NCBI GenBank assembly: GCA_050011755.1
Contig: JBEKIM010000099.1
Coordinates: 1-17,423 of the forward strand
From: Bog-159 sp050011755
GTDB taxonomy: Bacteria > Acidobacteriota > Terriglobia > Bryobacterales > Bryobacteraceae
Reading direction: 5' to 3'
Length of the DNA: 17,423 bases
Below the pieces are notes generated by a model. The model was not told where the DNA came from. It made no database searches and saw only the letters and a program-made list of their open reading frames with translations. How positions within the stretch are numbered: the first letter of the stretch is position 1; every line of letters starts with the position of its first letter. A program made the translations under genes and the position numbers. This document shows, piece after piece, positions 6,847 through 13,460 of this stretch.

Positions 6847-7544
6847 AACGCGTCTACCGTGCGCGGGTCGAATCCCACGATTTCCTTGTACGCCACCGTG
6901 ATGGCGGCGAACGTCACCGGTATGGCCACGAAGACGCCCACGATGCAGCACAGCACGCCGAGCAGATCCACCAGCACCATCAGCACCAGAAATAGTGTGA
7001 AGCCCACATAATCGCGTTTCACTACCGCGTGGCTGGCTTGCATGGCCGGCCAGAAATCCATGCGCTTGTCCACTATAAACAGATACGTGAATTTGTACAT
7101 GGCAGCCACCACCAGGCCGGGGATGATGCACAATACCGTCCCGCAGGCCACGAAGAGCGCGATCACAATCGACGCCACCAGCGTGGGCACGAAGTAGTTG
7201 AAGCCCAGGAAAAGATCGGCGAATTCCGCGCGCCGCCCCATCAGCTTTTTCATGGTGAAGATGTGCAATCCGGCGATCATGGGCCCCTGCAGAATTACCG
7301 GCACCGCCGAGCTCAGAATCGTGAATACCAGGGCCAAGAGCACATAGTTGCCCAGATCCGCGTTCACCAACGCCCAGCCTTCGCTGATCCAGCGCCCCGC
7401 GTGGACCGCCACCGTCGCCGGCGGCGTCCACGGAGCCGCTGGCGTGCCGCCCAGACTGGGCGCGCCGGGCGCGAGCGACGTCCCGCACGTAGGACAGAAC
7501 TGAACATCCGGACTGACTTGGGTACCGCACTTGTGGCAGAACAT
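6843..7544 (-). CDS. Zinc-ribbon membrane protein
   Basis: The 233-residue product begins with a zinc ribbon, MFCHKCGTQVSPDVQFCPTC, with Cys3, Cys6, Cys17 and Cys20 as metal ligands. A Pro/Ala/Thr-rich linker (22-48) follows. The rest is a membrane domain with hydrophobic stretches at about 67-97, 118-157 and 181-220. The patterns 'CxIIPGLVVAAMYKF..FIVDKRMDFWPAMQAS' and 'GxxFVAIPVTFAAITVAYKEIVG' resemble bacterial integral membrane proteins of the DUF975/GDPD-membrane-domain type, whose role is not defined. The start is ATG at 7544. A TATCAT hexamer lies seven bases before it, too close for an ordinary leader. It heads the unit leading through DUF2752, MBOAT and SGNH. Confidence 0.8.
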   Translation of the reverse strand: MFCHKCGTQVSPDVQFCPTCGTSLAPGAPSLGGTPAAPWTPPATVAVHAGRWISEGWALVNADLGNYVLLALVFTILSSAVPVILQGPMIAGLHIFTMKKLMGRRAEFADLFLGFNYFVPTLVASIVIALFVACGTVLCIIPGLVVAAMYKFTYLFIVDKRMDFWPAMQASHAVVKRDYVGFTLFLVLMVLVDLLGVLCCIVGVFVAIPVTFAAITVAYKEIVGFDPRTVDAL

Positions 7545-7632
7545 TTGACGGATGATAACACGCGGACAACGTCACGGGCGGATGTTTTCTAGCGTATGAG
7601 TGCTTAACGGTTGTGGGGATTTCTCGCTGAAA

Positions 7633-7720
7633 GAAACCGCTCCCTGACGGTCGCGGCTCAGTTAAGCCGTGCGAAATTAGCGCGAACGGTACCGAGCCGC
7701 GACCGTCAGGGAGCCGTTTC
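7633..7720. repeat. Large inverted repeat overlapping the GT9 stop codon
   Basis: The arms at 7639-7659 and 7694-7714 are perfect reverse complements (21 bp each). After one mismatch (7638/7715) they extend five more bases (7633-7637 with 7716-7720). The loop is 34 bases and holds a small GCG/CGC stem. Read in the GT9 direction, the first arm contains the last codons and TGA of that gene, and GGTTTCTTTC follows the second arm. It could act as an mRNA-stabilising or terminating hairpin, or be one copy of a dispersed palindromic element. Confidence 0.8.
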
Positions 7721-8587
7721 CCCAAAACGGTTGAGCACCCCGAGCGTATTCCGCACCAGGCCGGCGACGTGTTCGACCGTGATCGCGTCCAACGCAGGCG
7801 CGGCGGCTAAGGCCACGTGCGGTCCGCGCGGCGCCCACACGGCGGGATCCGACGGCCCGAACAGCGCCACCACCGGCGTGCCCACGGCCGCCGCCAGGTG
7901 TGTTGGGCCGGAATCGTTGCCGATGTAAATGCGCGCGGTGGCCAGCCAACAGCCCAATTCGTACAGATCTTCGAAACGCCGCGCGCCGGGCAGGTCGTCC
8001 TCCGGGCCGGCGCACCACTCCACCTGCATACTGCAGGCCAGCCGCCGCGCCAATTCCTGGAAGCGTTCCATCGGCCAGCGCTTCCTGGGGCTGCCGGCAA
8101 ATGGGTGGATCGCCGCAAATCCACCCCGGATGGCACTGCAAGCGAGGCGCGGAATGGCGTCGCTGGCGCAGGGCGCGATGCCGGCGATGGAGCGCGCCTG
8201 TTCCAAATAGAAGTCCGCCGCGTGCGCGACGCGCGAACAGCACGTGGCCGGCGGCAGCGCCGCCAAAAAATGGAACGGCAGACCCAGCGCGGCGACAACT
8301 TCGCGAAATTCGGGCCGCCCCGCGCCATACCAGGAAACGATCGAATCGAATCCGCGTAACGTTTCGAGCAGGCGCGCGTCCGGCCCCGTCAACTCCAGCA
8401 GGTCTAGTCCGGTCGCTGCGATCGACCGGGCCCGGTCCGCGATGCGCGCCGCCAGCGGCACATTCCGCGGCGCAGCCCATACTTCCAGATATCCGTCCCG
8501 CAGGCCGCCGGAGCGCAGGCACTCAATGGCCGGAATCGAGACGATGAAATCGCCCATGGCGCCAGGGCGGATGATGAGCCGCTTCAA
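7706..8587 (-). CDS. Glycosyltransferase family 9 (heptosyltransferase-like)
   Basis: The 293-residue protein has the two-domain plan of ADP-heptose:LPS heptosyltransferases. The N-terminus RLIIRPGAMGDFIVSIPAIE (3-22) is the GT9 'PGxxGDxxxxxP' motif with the conserved acidic residue in GD. The C-terminal half has AAIHPFAGSPRKRWPMERFQ (158-177) and IGNDSGPTHLAAAVGTPVVA (222-241), followed by LFGPSDP, the donor-binding region. Members transfer heptose or another sugar to lipopolysaccharide core or related glycans at the inner face of the membrane. The start is TTG at 8587: the N-terminal strand must begin there, and its TTGA overlaps the TGA of the upstream gene. The C-terminus ends inside the large inverted repeat. 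The acceptor and sugar cannot be told from sequence. Confidence 0.87.
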   Translation of the reverse strand: MKRLIIRPGAMGDFIVSIPAIECLRSGGLRDGYLEVWAAPRNVPLAARIADRARSIAATGLDLLELTGPDARLLETLRGFDSIVSWYGAGRPEFREVVAALGLPFHFLAALPPATCCSRVAHAADFYLEQARSIAGIAPCASDAIPRLACSAIRGGFAAIHPFAGSPRKRWPMERFQELARRLACSMQVEWCAGPEDDLPGARRFEDLYELGCWLATARIYIGNDSGPTHLAAAVGTPVVALFGPSDPAVWAPRGPHVALAAAPALDAITVEHVAGLVRNTLGVLNRFGETAP

Positions 8588-9012
8588 GAACTCAGCATAG
8601 CTTCGATCGTCAGGCCCTGCGCGGAGTACGCCCCGCCCACGTTTTCCTCCAGCGTGACGGTGTGCTCCACCCAGTTCGAAAGCGGAAGATTGCGGAACAG
8701 GATTCGCTCCCGAACGATCAGCGTCTGCTTGCTCATGAAAAACAGTCTGCTTTTCCGCACATACTGGCGCTGTTCCACGCGGAAATCGTTCAGGAATTCG
8801 TCGAATGCCGCCCGTTTTGCCTCGGCTTTGGCGTCGCTGATGGCGCTTTCCAGCGTTTGCCTTTGCACGATCAGCGCGCTCTGCAGCTCCGCCAGCGCAC
8901 CCCTTTCACGCGCGATGGCTTCATCCATGCGGCAGCGCATCATGAAGCAGATCAGCAGCGCCGCACCGGCCGCCGTGAATCCCGGCACGAAAATCCAGAG
9001 TAGAATGGCCAT
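8584..9012 (-). CDS. Hypothetical protein with one membrane helix and a coiled coil
   Basis: I do not recognise this 142-residue protein as a named family. Residues 2-25 (AILLWIFVPGFTAAGAALLICF) form one membrane helix. Residues about 28-75 are charged and Ala/Leu/Glu-rich (DEAIARERGALAELQSALIV and on), typical of a coiled coil. The end from about 80 has a compact conserved-looking core, VRKSRLFFMSKQTLIVRERI then LPLSNWVEHTVTLEE. The layout suggests an inner-membrane-anchored protein with a soluble oligomerising part. The start is ATG at 9012 with GGGA four bases upstream. It overlaps the GT9 start by four bases, so it may assist or scaffold that glycan enzyme. That link is inference. Confidence 0.7.
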   Translation of the reverse strand: MAILLWIFVPGFTAAGAALLICFMMRCRMDEAIARERGALAELQSALIVQRQTLESAISDAKAEAKRAAFDEFLNDFRVEQRQYVRKSRLFFMSKQTLIVRERILFRNLPLSNWVEHTVTLEENVGGAYSAQGLTIEAMLSS

Positions 9013-9036
9013 GCAATCCCGGCTTGATCTAAGCCA

Positions 9037-9065
9037 ATTCTAATAGCCATCCGGCCGGCAAGCAA
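9037..9065 (-). promoter_or_regulatory. Candidate promoter of the hypothetical-GT9 unit
   Basis: On the minus strand TTGCTT (9065-9060) and TAGAAT (9042-9037) are spaced by 17 bp. A transcript would begin near 9030, giving a leader of about 18 bases that includes GGGA at 9020-9017 before the ATG at 9012. Spacing and position fit a sigma-70 promoter. Confidence 0.45.
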
Positions 9066-9112
9066 CGCTGTCCATCGTACCTTAACCCTCCGTTCGACCA
9101 GTGGGGGAATCC

Positions 9113-9128
9113 CCGGTTAATTAACCGG
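9113..9128. promoter_or_regulatory. Perfect 16-bp palindrome upstream of the YhhN gene (possible operator)
   Basis: CCGGTTAATTAACCGG is a perfect 16-bp palindrome lying in the divergent spacer. It covers the place where the -35 region of the YhhN promoter would be, given TATACT at 9142-9147. That is a typical site for a dimeric repressor or activator, though no regulator can be named. Confidence 0.4.
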
Positions 9129-9141
9129 CTAATTTCCGCGT

Positions 9142-9147
9142 TATACT
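9142..9147 (+). promoter_or_regulatory. -10 box of the YhhN gene, possibly leaderless
   Basis: TATACT ends eight bases before the ATG at 9156. Transcription would then start at or within two or three bases of the ATG, which would make the mRNA leaderless. The GGGG at 9150-9153 is too close to the ATG to serve as a ribosome binding site. Confidence 0.4.
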
Positions 9148-9155
9148 GCGGGGCA

Positions 9156-9797
9156 ATGCGCTCTCCCACGCTCATTTACGGCTCGGCCGCGGCGAGCACC
9201 GTGTATCTGGTTACCCAGAGGTGGCAGCCGTACCCCGGCAGCGCGCTGGTGAAGGGCTGTGCCGTTGGCGCACTGGCGTTGCTGGCGTTGCGATCGCGAG
9301 GGGCCCGGCGGGATGCCGGACTGCTGGCTCTCGCGCTGGCGTTCTCCACCGCGGGCGATGTACTGCTGGACCTTAATCCGCGCCTCTTCGCGCTGGGTCT
9401 GGGCGCTTTCCTGCTGGCGCATGTCGCTTACATTTGCTTGTTCGTGCGAAACCGCGCCGCGGGCTTGCCGCTGCGCTCGCGCTTCGGGGCGGCCGTGCTC
9501 GTGGTTTTGGTTTATAGCGCTATGTTGTCGGCGTGGATCGTTCCGTACGTTGGAGCGTTGGCCGTTCCTGTGGTCCTCTATATCTGCGCGCTGACCGCCA
9601 TGGTGTCGACCGCCATTCTGGCCCGCTTCCGGTACCCTTGGGTAGCGGTAGGCGCGATTCTGTTTCTGGTTTCCGATTCGCTGCTCGCCGTTCACAAGTT
9701 CAAGGAGCCGGTGCCCCTACGCGATTACCTGGTGTGGAGCACCTATTACCTCGGCCAGTGCGGGATTGCGCTTGGGTACCTGGCAAGCGGCAGCTAA
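9156..9797 (+). CDS. YhhN/TMEM86 family membrane protein (lysoplasmalogenase-like)
   Basis: The 213-residue product has about eight hydrophobic segments and the acidic signature residues of the YhhN family: FSTAGDVLLDL (63-73, Asp68 and Asp72), FLVSDSLLAV (170-179, Asp174) and STYYLGQ (195-201). Animal TMEM86 proteins hydrolyse the vinyl-ether bond of lysoplasmalogens; most bacterial members have unproven substrates. Length is normal. The ATG at 9156 is the first in frame and starts just after a -10-like box. The gene stands alone on the plus strand, and its TAA (9795-9797) overlaps the stop of the convergent permease gene. No functional link to the ergothioneine operon is evident. Confidence 0.85.
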   Translation: MRSPTLIYGSAAASTVYLVTQRWQPYPGSALVKGCAVGALALLALRSRGARRDAGLLALALAFSTAGDVLLDLNPRLFALGLGAFLLAHVAYICLFVRNRAAGLPLRSRFGAAVLVVLVYSAMLSAWIVPYVGALAVPVVLYICALTAMVSTAILARFRYPWVAVGAILFLVSDSLLAVHKFKEPVPLRDYLVWSTYYLGQCGIALGYLASGS

Positions 9798-10408
9798 TTC
9801 GTCCAACGCCGCTCTAGCAGCCCCAGCCCGGCATCGGCCGCCAGCGCGATGCAAGCCGCCGGCACGGCACCGGCCAGGATCTGGGTAGTATCCACCGAAG
9901 CGATGCCGCGGAAAATGAAAACGCCCAAGCCACCGCCGCCGATAGCCGCCGCGATAGTCGCCGTGCCGATGGTCGTTACCGTGGCTACCCGGATGCCTGC
10001 CAGAATGGTGCGCGCGGCCAGGGGCATCTCCACGCGCCACAAAAGTTGCCTGCCGGTCATGCCCATGGCTACGGCGGACTCGCGCACGGCAGCGTCCACG
10101 CCCAATATGCCCACCATGGTATTGCGCAGGATTGGGAGCAGCGCGTAGAGCACCAGCGCCACGATAGCCGTGCGTTTGCCGATTCCGCCGATCAACGGCA
10201 CGGGAATCAGAAATCCGAATAAGGCCAGGCTGGGAATGGTCTGCATCACGTTGGCGAAGCCGAGCAGCCACGGCCGCCACGCCGCGCGCCGTGTAATCAG
10301 AATGCCGGCAGGCACCGCCAGCGCGATGGCGGCGGCCATGGAGACCAGCACCAGCGTCAGATGTTCCAGCGTGAGTTGCAGGATCTCGCCGGCCAGGTCT
10401 GGATTCAT
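9794..10408 (-). CDS. ABC transporter permease, osmoprotectant (OpuCB/YehW/EgtU) type, without binding domain
   Basis: This 204-residue permease belongs to the glycine-betaine/carnitine/choline class of binding-protein-dependent transporters. It shows the class motifs NVMQTIPSLALFGFLIPV (53-70), YALLPILRNT (88-97), the EAA-type loop ESAVAMGMTGRQLLWRVEMPLA (110-131) that docks the ATPase, and TIAAAIGGGGLGVFIFRGI (151-169). The start is ATG at 10408, whose ATGA overlaps the ATPase stop. Its length matches a stand-alone permease. EgtU proteins described in Helicobacter and Streptococcus carry a fused periplasmic binding domain of about 280 residues at this end; here the protein stops at TAG 9796-9794 and no binding protein is in the window. 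Its position after egtB and egtD makes ergothioneine or a related betaine a reasonable substrate. Confidence 0.85.
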   Translation of the reverse strand: MNPDLAGEILQLTLEHLTLVLVSMAAAIALAVPAGILITRRAAWRPWLLGFANVMQTIPSLALFGFLIPVPLIGGIGKRTAIVALVLYALLPILRNTMVGILGVDAAVRESAVAMGMTGRQLLWRVEMPLAARTILAGIRVATVTTIGTATIAAAIGGGGLGVFIFRGIASVDTTQILAGAVPAACIALAADAGLGLLERRWTN

Positions 10409-11151
10409 GGCGCGTCGACTTTCCAATCGAGGCAGGCCTGGAAGGCGCGGGCCTCGGCGCCGCCCGCTTCCAGGAACTCGCGCGGCGTGGCCAATAACTC
10501 AAGCATGCCGTCGCGCAGCAGGGCGATGCGAGAGGCCAGCATCAGCGCCTCCCGCACATCGTGCGTGACGAAGATAGCGGTCTTGCCCAACTCCCGCCGC
10601 AGCGCCAGAAACTGTTTCTGCAAATCCAGCCGCGTCACAGGATCCACCGCCCCGAACGGCTCGTCGAACAACAGCACGGATGGATCGGCAGCCAGCGCGC
10701 GCGCCACTCCCACGCGCTGCCGCTGCCCGCCGGATAGCTGCGCCGGATAGCGCGCCGCGAACTGCTCCGGATCGAGACCCACCTGGCGCAGCAGCGTGTC
10801 CACGCGCGCGCCGATGCGCGGCGCTTCCCAGTTTTCCAGTTGCGGCACCAGGCCGACGTTCCGCGCCACGGTGTAATGCGGAAACAACCCGATCTCCTGA
10901 ATCACATAGCCGATGCGGCGCTTCAGCCGCACGGCATCCCAGGCGGTGGTCGGCGTGCCATCTACCAGCACCTCGCCGGCGCTGGGAAAAAGCAGGCCAT
11001 TGACCATCTTCAGGGCCGTGGTTTTGCCGGAACCGCTACGGCCGAGCAGCACCAGTGTCTCGCCCGCTTCCACCGATAGCGTCAAGCCCTGCAGGATTTC
11101 GCGCGCGCCGATGCGATAGGACGCGTTGCGGAACTCGACGACTGCGCTCAC
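10405..11151 (-). CDS. ABC transporter ATPase, osmoprotectant (OpuCA/EgtV) type
   Basis: The 248-residue ATPase is complete: Walker A GRSGSGKTT (37-45), Q-loop in YVIQEIGLFPHYTV (Gln85), signature LSGGQRQRVGVARAL (139-153), Walker B LLFDEPFGAVDP (160-171, Glu164) and H-loop FVTHD (His197). The pattern 'GLFPHYTVARNVGLVP' and a D-loop region GAVDPVTR are typical of the glycine-betaine subfamily. It lacks the C-terminal CBS pair found in many OpuCA/ProV proteins, so ionic-strength gating through CBS domains is not expected. The start is GTG at 11151, whose GTGA overlaps the TGA of egtD; the upstream extension is a shadow of egtD. It would power the permease encoded directly downstream. Confidence 0.88.
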   Translation of the reverse strand: MSAVVEFRNASYRIGAREILQGLTLSVEAGETLVLLGRSGSGKTTALKMVNGLLFPSAGEVLVDGTPTTAWDAVRLKRRIGYVIQEIGLFPHYTVARNVGLVPQLENWEAPRIGARVDTLLRQVGLDPEQFAARYPAQLSGGQRQRVGVARALAADPSVLLFDEPFGAVDPVTRLDLQKQFLALRRELGKTAIFVTHDVREALMLASRIALLRDGMLELLATPREFLEAGGAEARAFQACLDWKVDAP

Positions 11152-12077
11152 GCGGCAAACAGGCTCTCGGCGAAGGGCCAGGTGTCGTCGAGCCACTGTG
11201 CCCGGCATTCGAAACCCGCAGCGGCGGCCATCTCGCAGATCTCGCCGGCATGGAACTTGTGGCAGGACTCCGTCCAGATGGTTTCATCCTTTCGCAAATC
11301 GCACTCGAAGGCGGCCGCCCGGACGAATACGTGCTGCGCCTTCAGCGATCGCAGATGCATCTCGACGCGCCGGTGGCGGGCGTCCCAACGGGCCTCGTGT
11401 ACAAAACTGCGGAGCGCGAAGTCGGCGTTTAATTCGCGGTTGATGCGCGCCAGCAGGTTGCGGTTGAAAGCCGCCGTGACGCCCGCCGGATCGTCATAGG
11501 CCAGCAGCATCCGGGACACCGGCTTGATCAGGTCCGCGCCCAGCAGCAGGGCATCGCCGGGCATCAGGCAGGCCCGCACCTCGCGCAGAAAATCCTCTGC
11601 CGCGGCGCGCGCGAAGTTGCCGATGGTGCTGCCCAGAAACAATACCAGCAAAGATTCGCCGGACCGCCGCGCGCAGACCGCGCGCTGCAGGCCGTTCAAA
11701 TAAGAGTCTGCGATGGCATGCACGTCGGCAAACGCGCCCATCTCCCGCGCGCAGAGGGCCAGGGCGGACGCCGAGACATCGATCGGATAATAGTTCACCG
11801 GCCGGCCTTGCGTCAGCGATTCCAGAATGCGGCGCGTTTTTGAGCCGCTGCCGCTACCCAGCTCCGCGACGGAAACCGGCCCGGGCATGTAGGCGGTCAG
11901 CTTGGGCGCAAGGCGCTCGATGAGGCGCGCATCGGCGCGCGTCAGGCCGTACTCCGGCAGCACCGTGATGGCCTCGAATAAAGCTGTGCCCGTGGCATCG
12001 TAGAAGTATTCGCAAGGAAGTTGCTTCTGGCCGGGCTGGCCCAGGCCTTCGCGGACGTCGTGAGAGAAATCGCTCAA
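11148..12077 (-). CDS. egtD: L-histidine N-alpha-methyltransferase (EgtD)
   Basis: The 309-residue protein fits EgtD, which trimethylates histidine to hercynine with S-adenosylmethionine in ergothioneine synthesis. Visible motifs are EYFYDATGTALFEAI (23-37), the SAM loop ELGSGSGSKTRRI (72-84), YYPIDVSASAL (96-106), LFLGSTIGNF (146-155, Asn154), LIKPVSRMLLAYDDPAGVTA (183-202, Tyr194), a histidine-pocket methionine in RRVEMHL (Met240) and IWTESCHKF (267-275, Glu270). In the last motif the usual second serine (Ser284 in the mycobacterial enzyme) appears as Cys272. The start is TTG at 12077, seven bases after the egtB stop; no better ATG exists. A GAGGA inside the egtB end may serve it. Cytoplasmic, cofactor-dependent and almost certainly functional. 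Confidence 0.93.
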   Translation of the reverse strand: MSDFSHDVREGLGQPGQKQLPCEYFYDATGTALFEAITVLPEYGLTRADARLIERLAPKLTAYMPGPVSVAELGSGSGSKTRRILESLTQGRPVNYYPIDVSASALALCAREMGAFADVHAIADSYLNGLQRAVCARRSGESLLVLFLGSTIGNFARAAAEDFLREVRACLMPGDALLLGADLIKPVSRMLLAYDDPAGVTAAFNRNLLARINRELNADFALRSFVHEARWDARHRRVEMHLRSLKAQHVFVRAAAFECDLRKDETIWTESCHKFHAGEICEMAAAAGFECRAQWLDDTWPFAESLFAA

Positions 12078-12084
12078 TGTAGTA

Positions 12085-13257
12085 TTAATCCTCGAGCAGC
12101 CTGAACGTAGCGTAGATATATGGATACGCGGGGCGAAACCAATTGCGGAAACTGGAGCGCAGCAGGCATCGGGCGGTGCGCGGCGATCCGCCTTTCAGTA
12201 CGTAGTGCTGGCCATCGAAAAAATTGGCCGAGTAGCCGGGGTAAAAAGAAAAGGGATGAAAGCCGGGGAACGGCTCAAAGCGCGTGGAGGTCCACTCCCA
12301 CCCATTGCCGACCATTTGCGAAACGCCGTAGCGATTCGGCGGCGATGCGGTGACCCGCTCGGGATCCCAACGCCGGAAGTCCACGTTCTCGCCGGCGAAT
12401 GCCTCGCGGCCCCCTTCGCCATCGTACGCCGCGCGATGGAACTGCGCCTCGGTCGGCAGCGATTTGCCTTTCCACCGCGCATAAGACCGGGCCTGGTCGT
12501 ACGACACATAGACCGGCCAATCGAGCGGCAGTGGAACGTCTTCGAACATGCCGTGATAGCACCATTCGCCCTCGCGGCAGATCCAGAAATGCGGCGCGGC
12601 GGCGCCGGCCTTTACAAACTCCAGATAGTCGCCATTTGTGACTTTGTGTTGCGCGATGCCAAAGGCCGGGACCTCCACCTCTTGCTGTTCGAACTCGTTG
12701 TCCCAGCCGAAACCCTCGCCGCGGGGCCGGCCGAGCGTGGCCGGGCCGGCCGGAATCTCAATCATGCGCGATTGCGGTGCCGGTCCCGAGGGCGCGGTTG
12801 CCGGTGCTGGACTCTTTTTCTGTTCGAACGGCAGGTGGTGCAGCATATAGGCGAACGTTTCGGCATGCATCAGCCGATGCTCAATGGCCACGTGCATCAG
12901 TTCCTCGGGCGCCTGTTCGAGGGCGGCATCCAAGGCGGTACGGACCCGTTCGTTATACTTGCGCACCTCACCGGGCGCGGGCCAATCGGCGGGCCGATCG
13001 GTGGGCAGATCGCCGGACTCCGGGTCGATGCCGAAAGAGAACAGATGATCGAAGCCCGCGTTAAACGCGGGCATCTCCATGGCCCGGCCCAACAGGTTCC
13101 AGTCGAATGCCTCCAGATGGCCGAGATAGAAAATGATCCGATGCCGCTCCGGGATAGGGCGCTCATAAAGTGCGCCAGGATCGATGAGATCGAAGAGGCT
13201 GTCGGTTTGCGCGCGCGCTACGGCGAGTGACTGAGATAATTCCGCGAGGGGAGTCAT
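12085..13257 (-). CDS. egtB: Ergothioneine sulfoxide synthase-type non-heme iron enzyme (EgtB)
   Basis: From ATG 13257 the protein has 390 residues in two domains. The N-terminal DinB-like domain supplies the iron ligands: His47 in GHLEAFDWNLL and the HX3HXE motif His127-RLM-His131-A-Glu133. A Pro/Ala linker (about 148-168) leads to a C-terminal formylglycine-generating-type (SUMF1) domain with IEIPAGPATLGRPRG, FGIAQHKVTNGDYLEFV, ARWKGKSLPTEAQFHRAAYD, GNGWEWTSTRFEPFPGF and YVLKGGSPRTARCLLRSSFR. EgtB joins hercynine to a thiol donor, cysteine or gamma-glutamylcysteine, using oxygen. A longer frame reaches 13467, but it runs through non-coding palindromes, so I reject it; ATG 13314 remains a possible alternative. 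A TACACT (13275-13270) lies 12 bases before the start. It is first in the egtB-egtD-ABC operon. Confidence 0.9.
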   Translation of the reverse strand: MTPLAELSQSLAVARAQTDSLFDLIDPGALYERPIPERHRIIFYLGHLEAFDWNLLGRAMEMPAFNAGFDHLFSFGIDPESGDLPTDRPADWPAPGEVRKYNERVRTALDAALEQAPEELMHVAIEHRLMHAETFAYMLHHLPFEQKKSPAPATAPSGPAPQSRMIEIPAGPATLGRPRGEGFGWDNEFEQQEVEVPAFGIAQHKVTNGDYLEFVKAGAAAPHFWICREGEWCYHGMFEDVPLPLDWPVYVSYDQARSYARWKGKSLPTEAQFHRAAYDGEGGREAFAGENVDFRRWDPERVTASPPNRYGVSQMVGNGWEWTSTRFEPFPGFHPFSFYPGYSANFFDGQHYVLKGGSPRTARCLLRSSFRNWFRPAYPYIYATFRLLED

Positions 13258-13422
13258 ACCGGCTAAACCAGTGTAGCAAAACAGGGAACTTCCCTCCGCT
13301 GCAGGGGCCCGCATGAGGCGAATTCTTGGTGATATTACATACCGAGTTTGGGTCCGCGGCGCACCGTTGAAAAGGCAATTGGGGGGCGGGCAATCATGCC
13401 CGTAGGCGCCTTTCAGCGGCTG

Positions 13423-13460
13423 AGCCGGCTGGAAAGCCGGCTGCGGCCAGGACTGGCCGC
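13423..13460. repeat. Two adjoining perfect hairpins
   Basis: AGCCGGCT, GGAA loop, AGCCGGCT (13423-13442) is followed without a gap by GCGGCCAG, GA, CTGGCCGC (13443-13460). Each half is perfectly paired. The first stem sequence is itself a palindrome. The tandem layout looks like a bipartite extragenic palindromic element. Confidence 0.7.

Noticed and set aside
7633..7720. Classical rho-independent terminator for the GT9 unit
   Set aside because: The stem is long and the loop is 34 bases, and only GGTTTCTTTC follows, not a clean T tract. Recorded as an inverted repeat instead.
6847..7725. Upstream extension of the DUF2752 frame to a 400-codon ORF
   Set aside because: It runs through the zinc-ribbon gene in another frame and through the large inverted repeat. 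The GTG at 6846 with a 4-bp overlap is the natural start.
12205..13230. Long plus-strand open frame of 341 codons
   Set aside because: It is antisense to egtB, whose motifs are complete. Shadow of a GC-rich gene.
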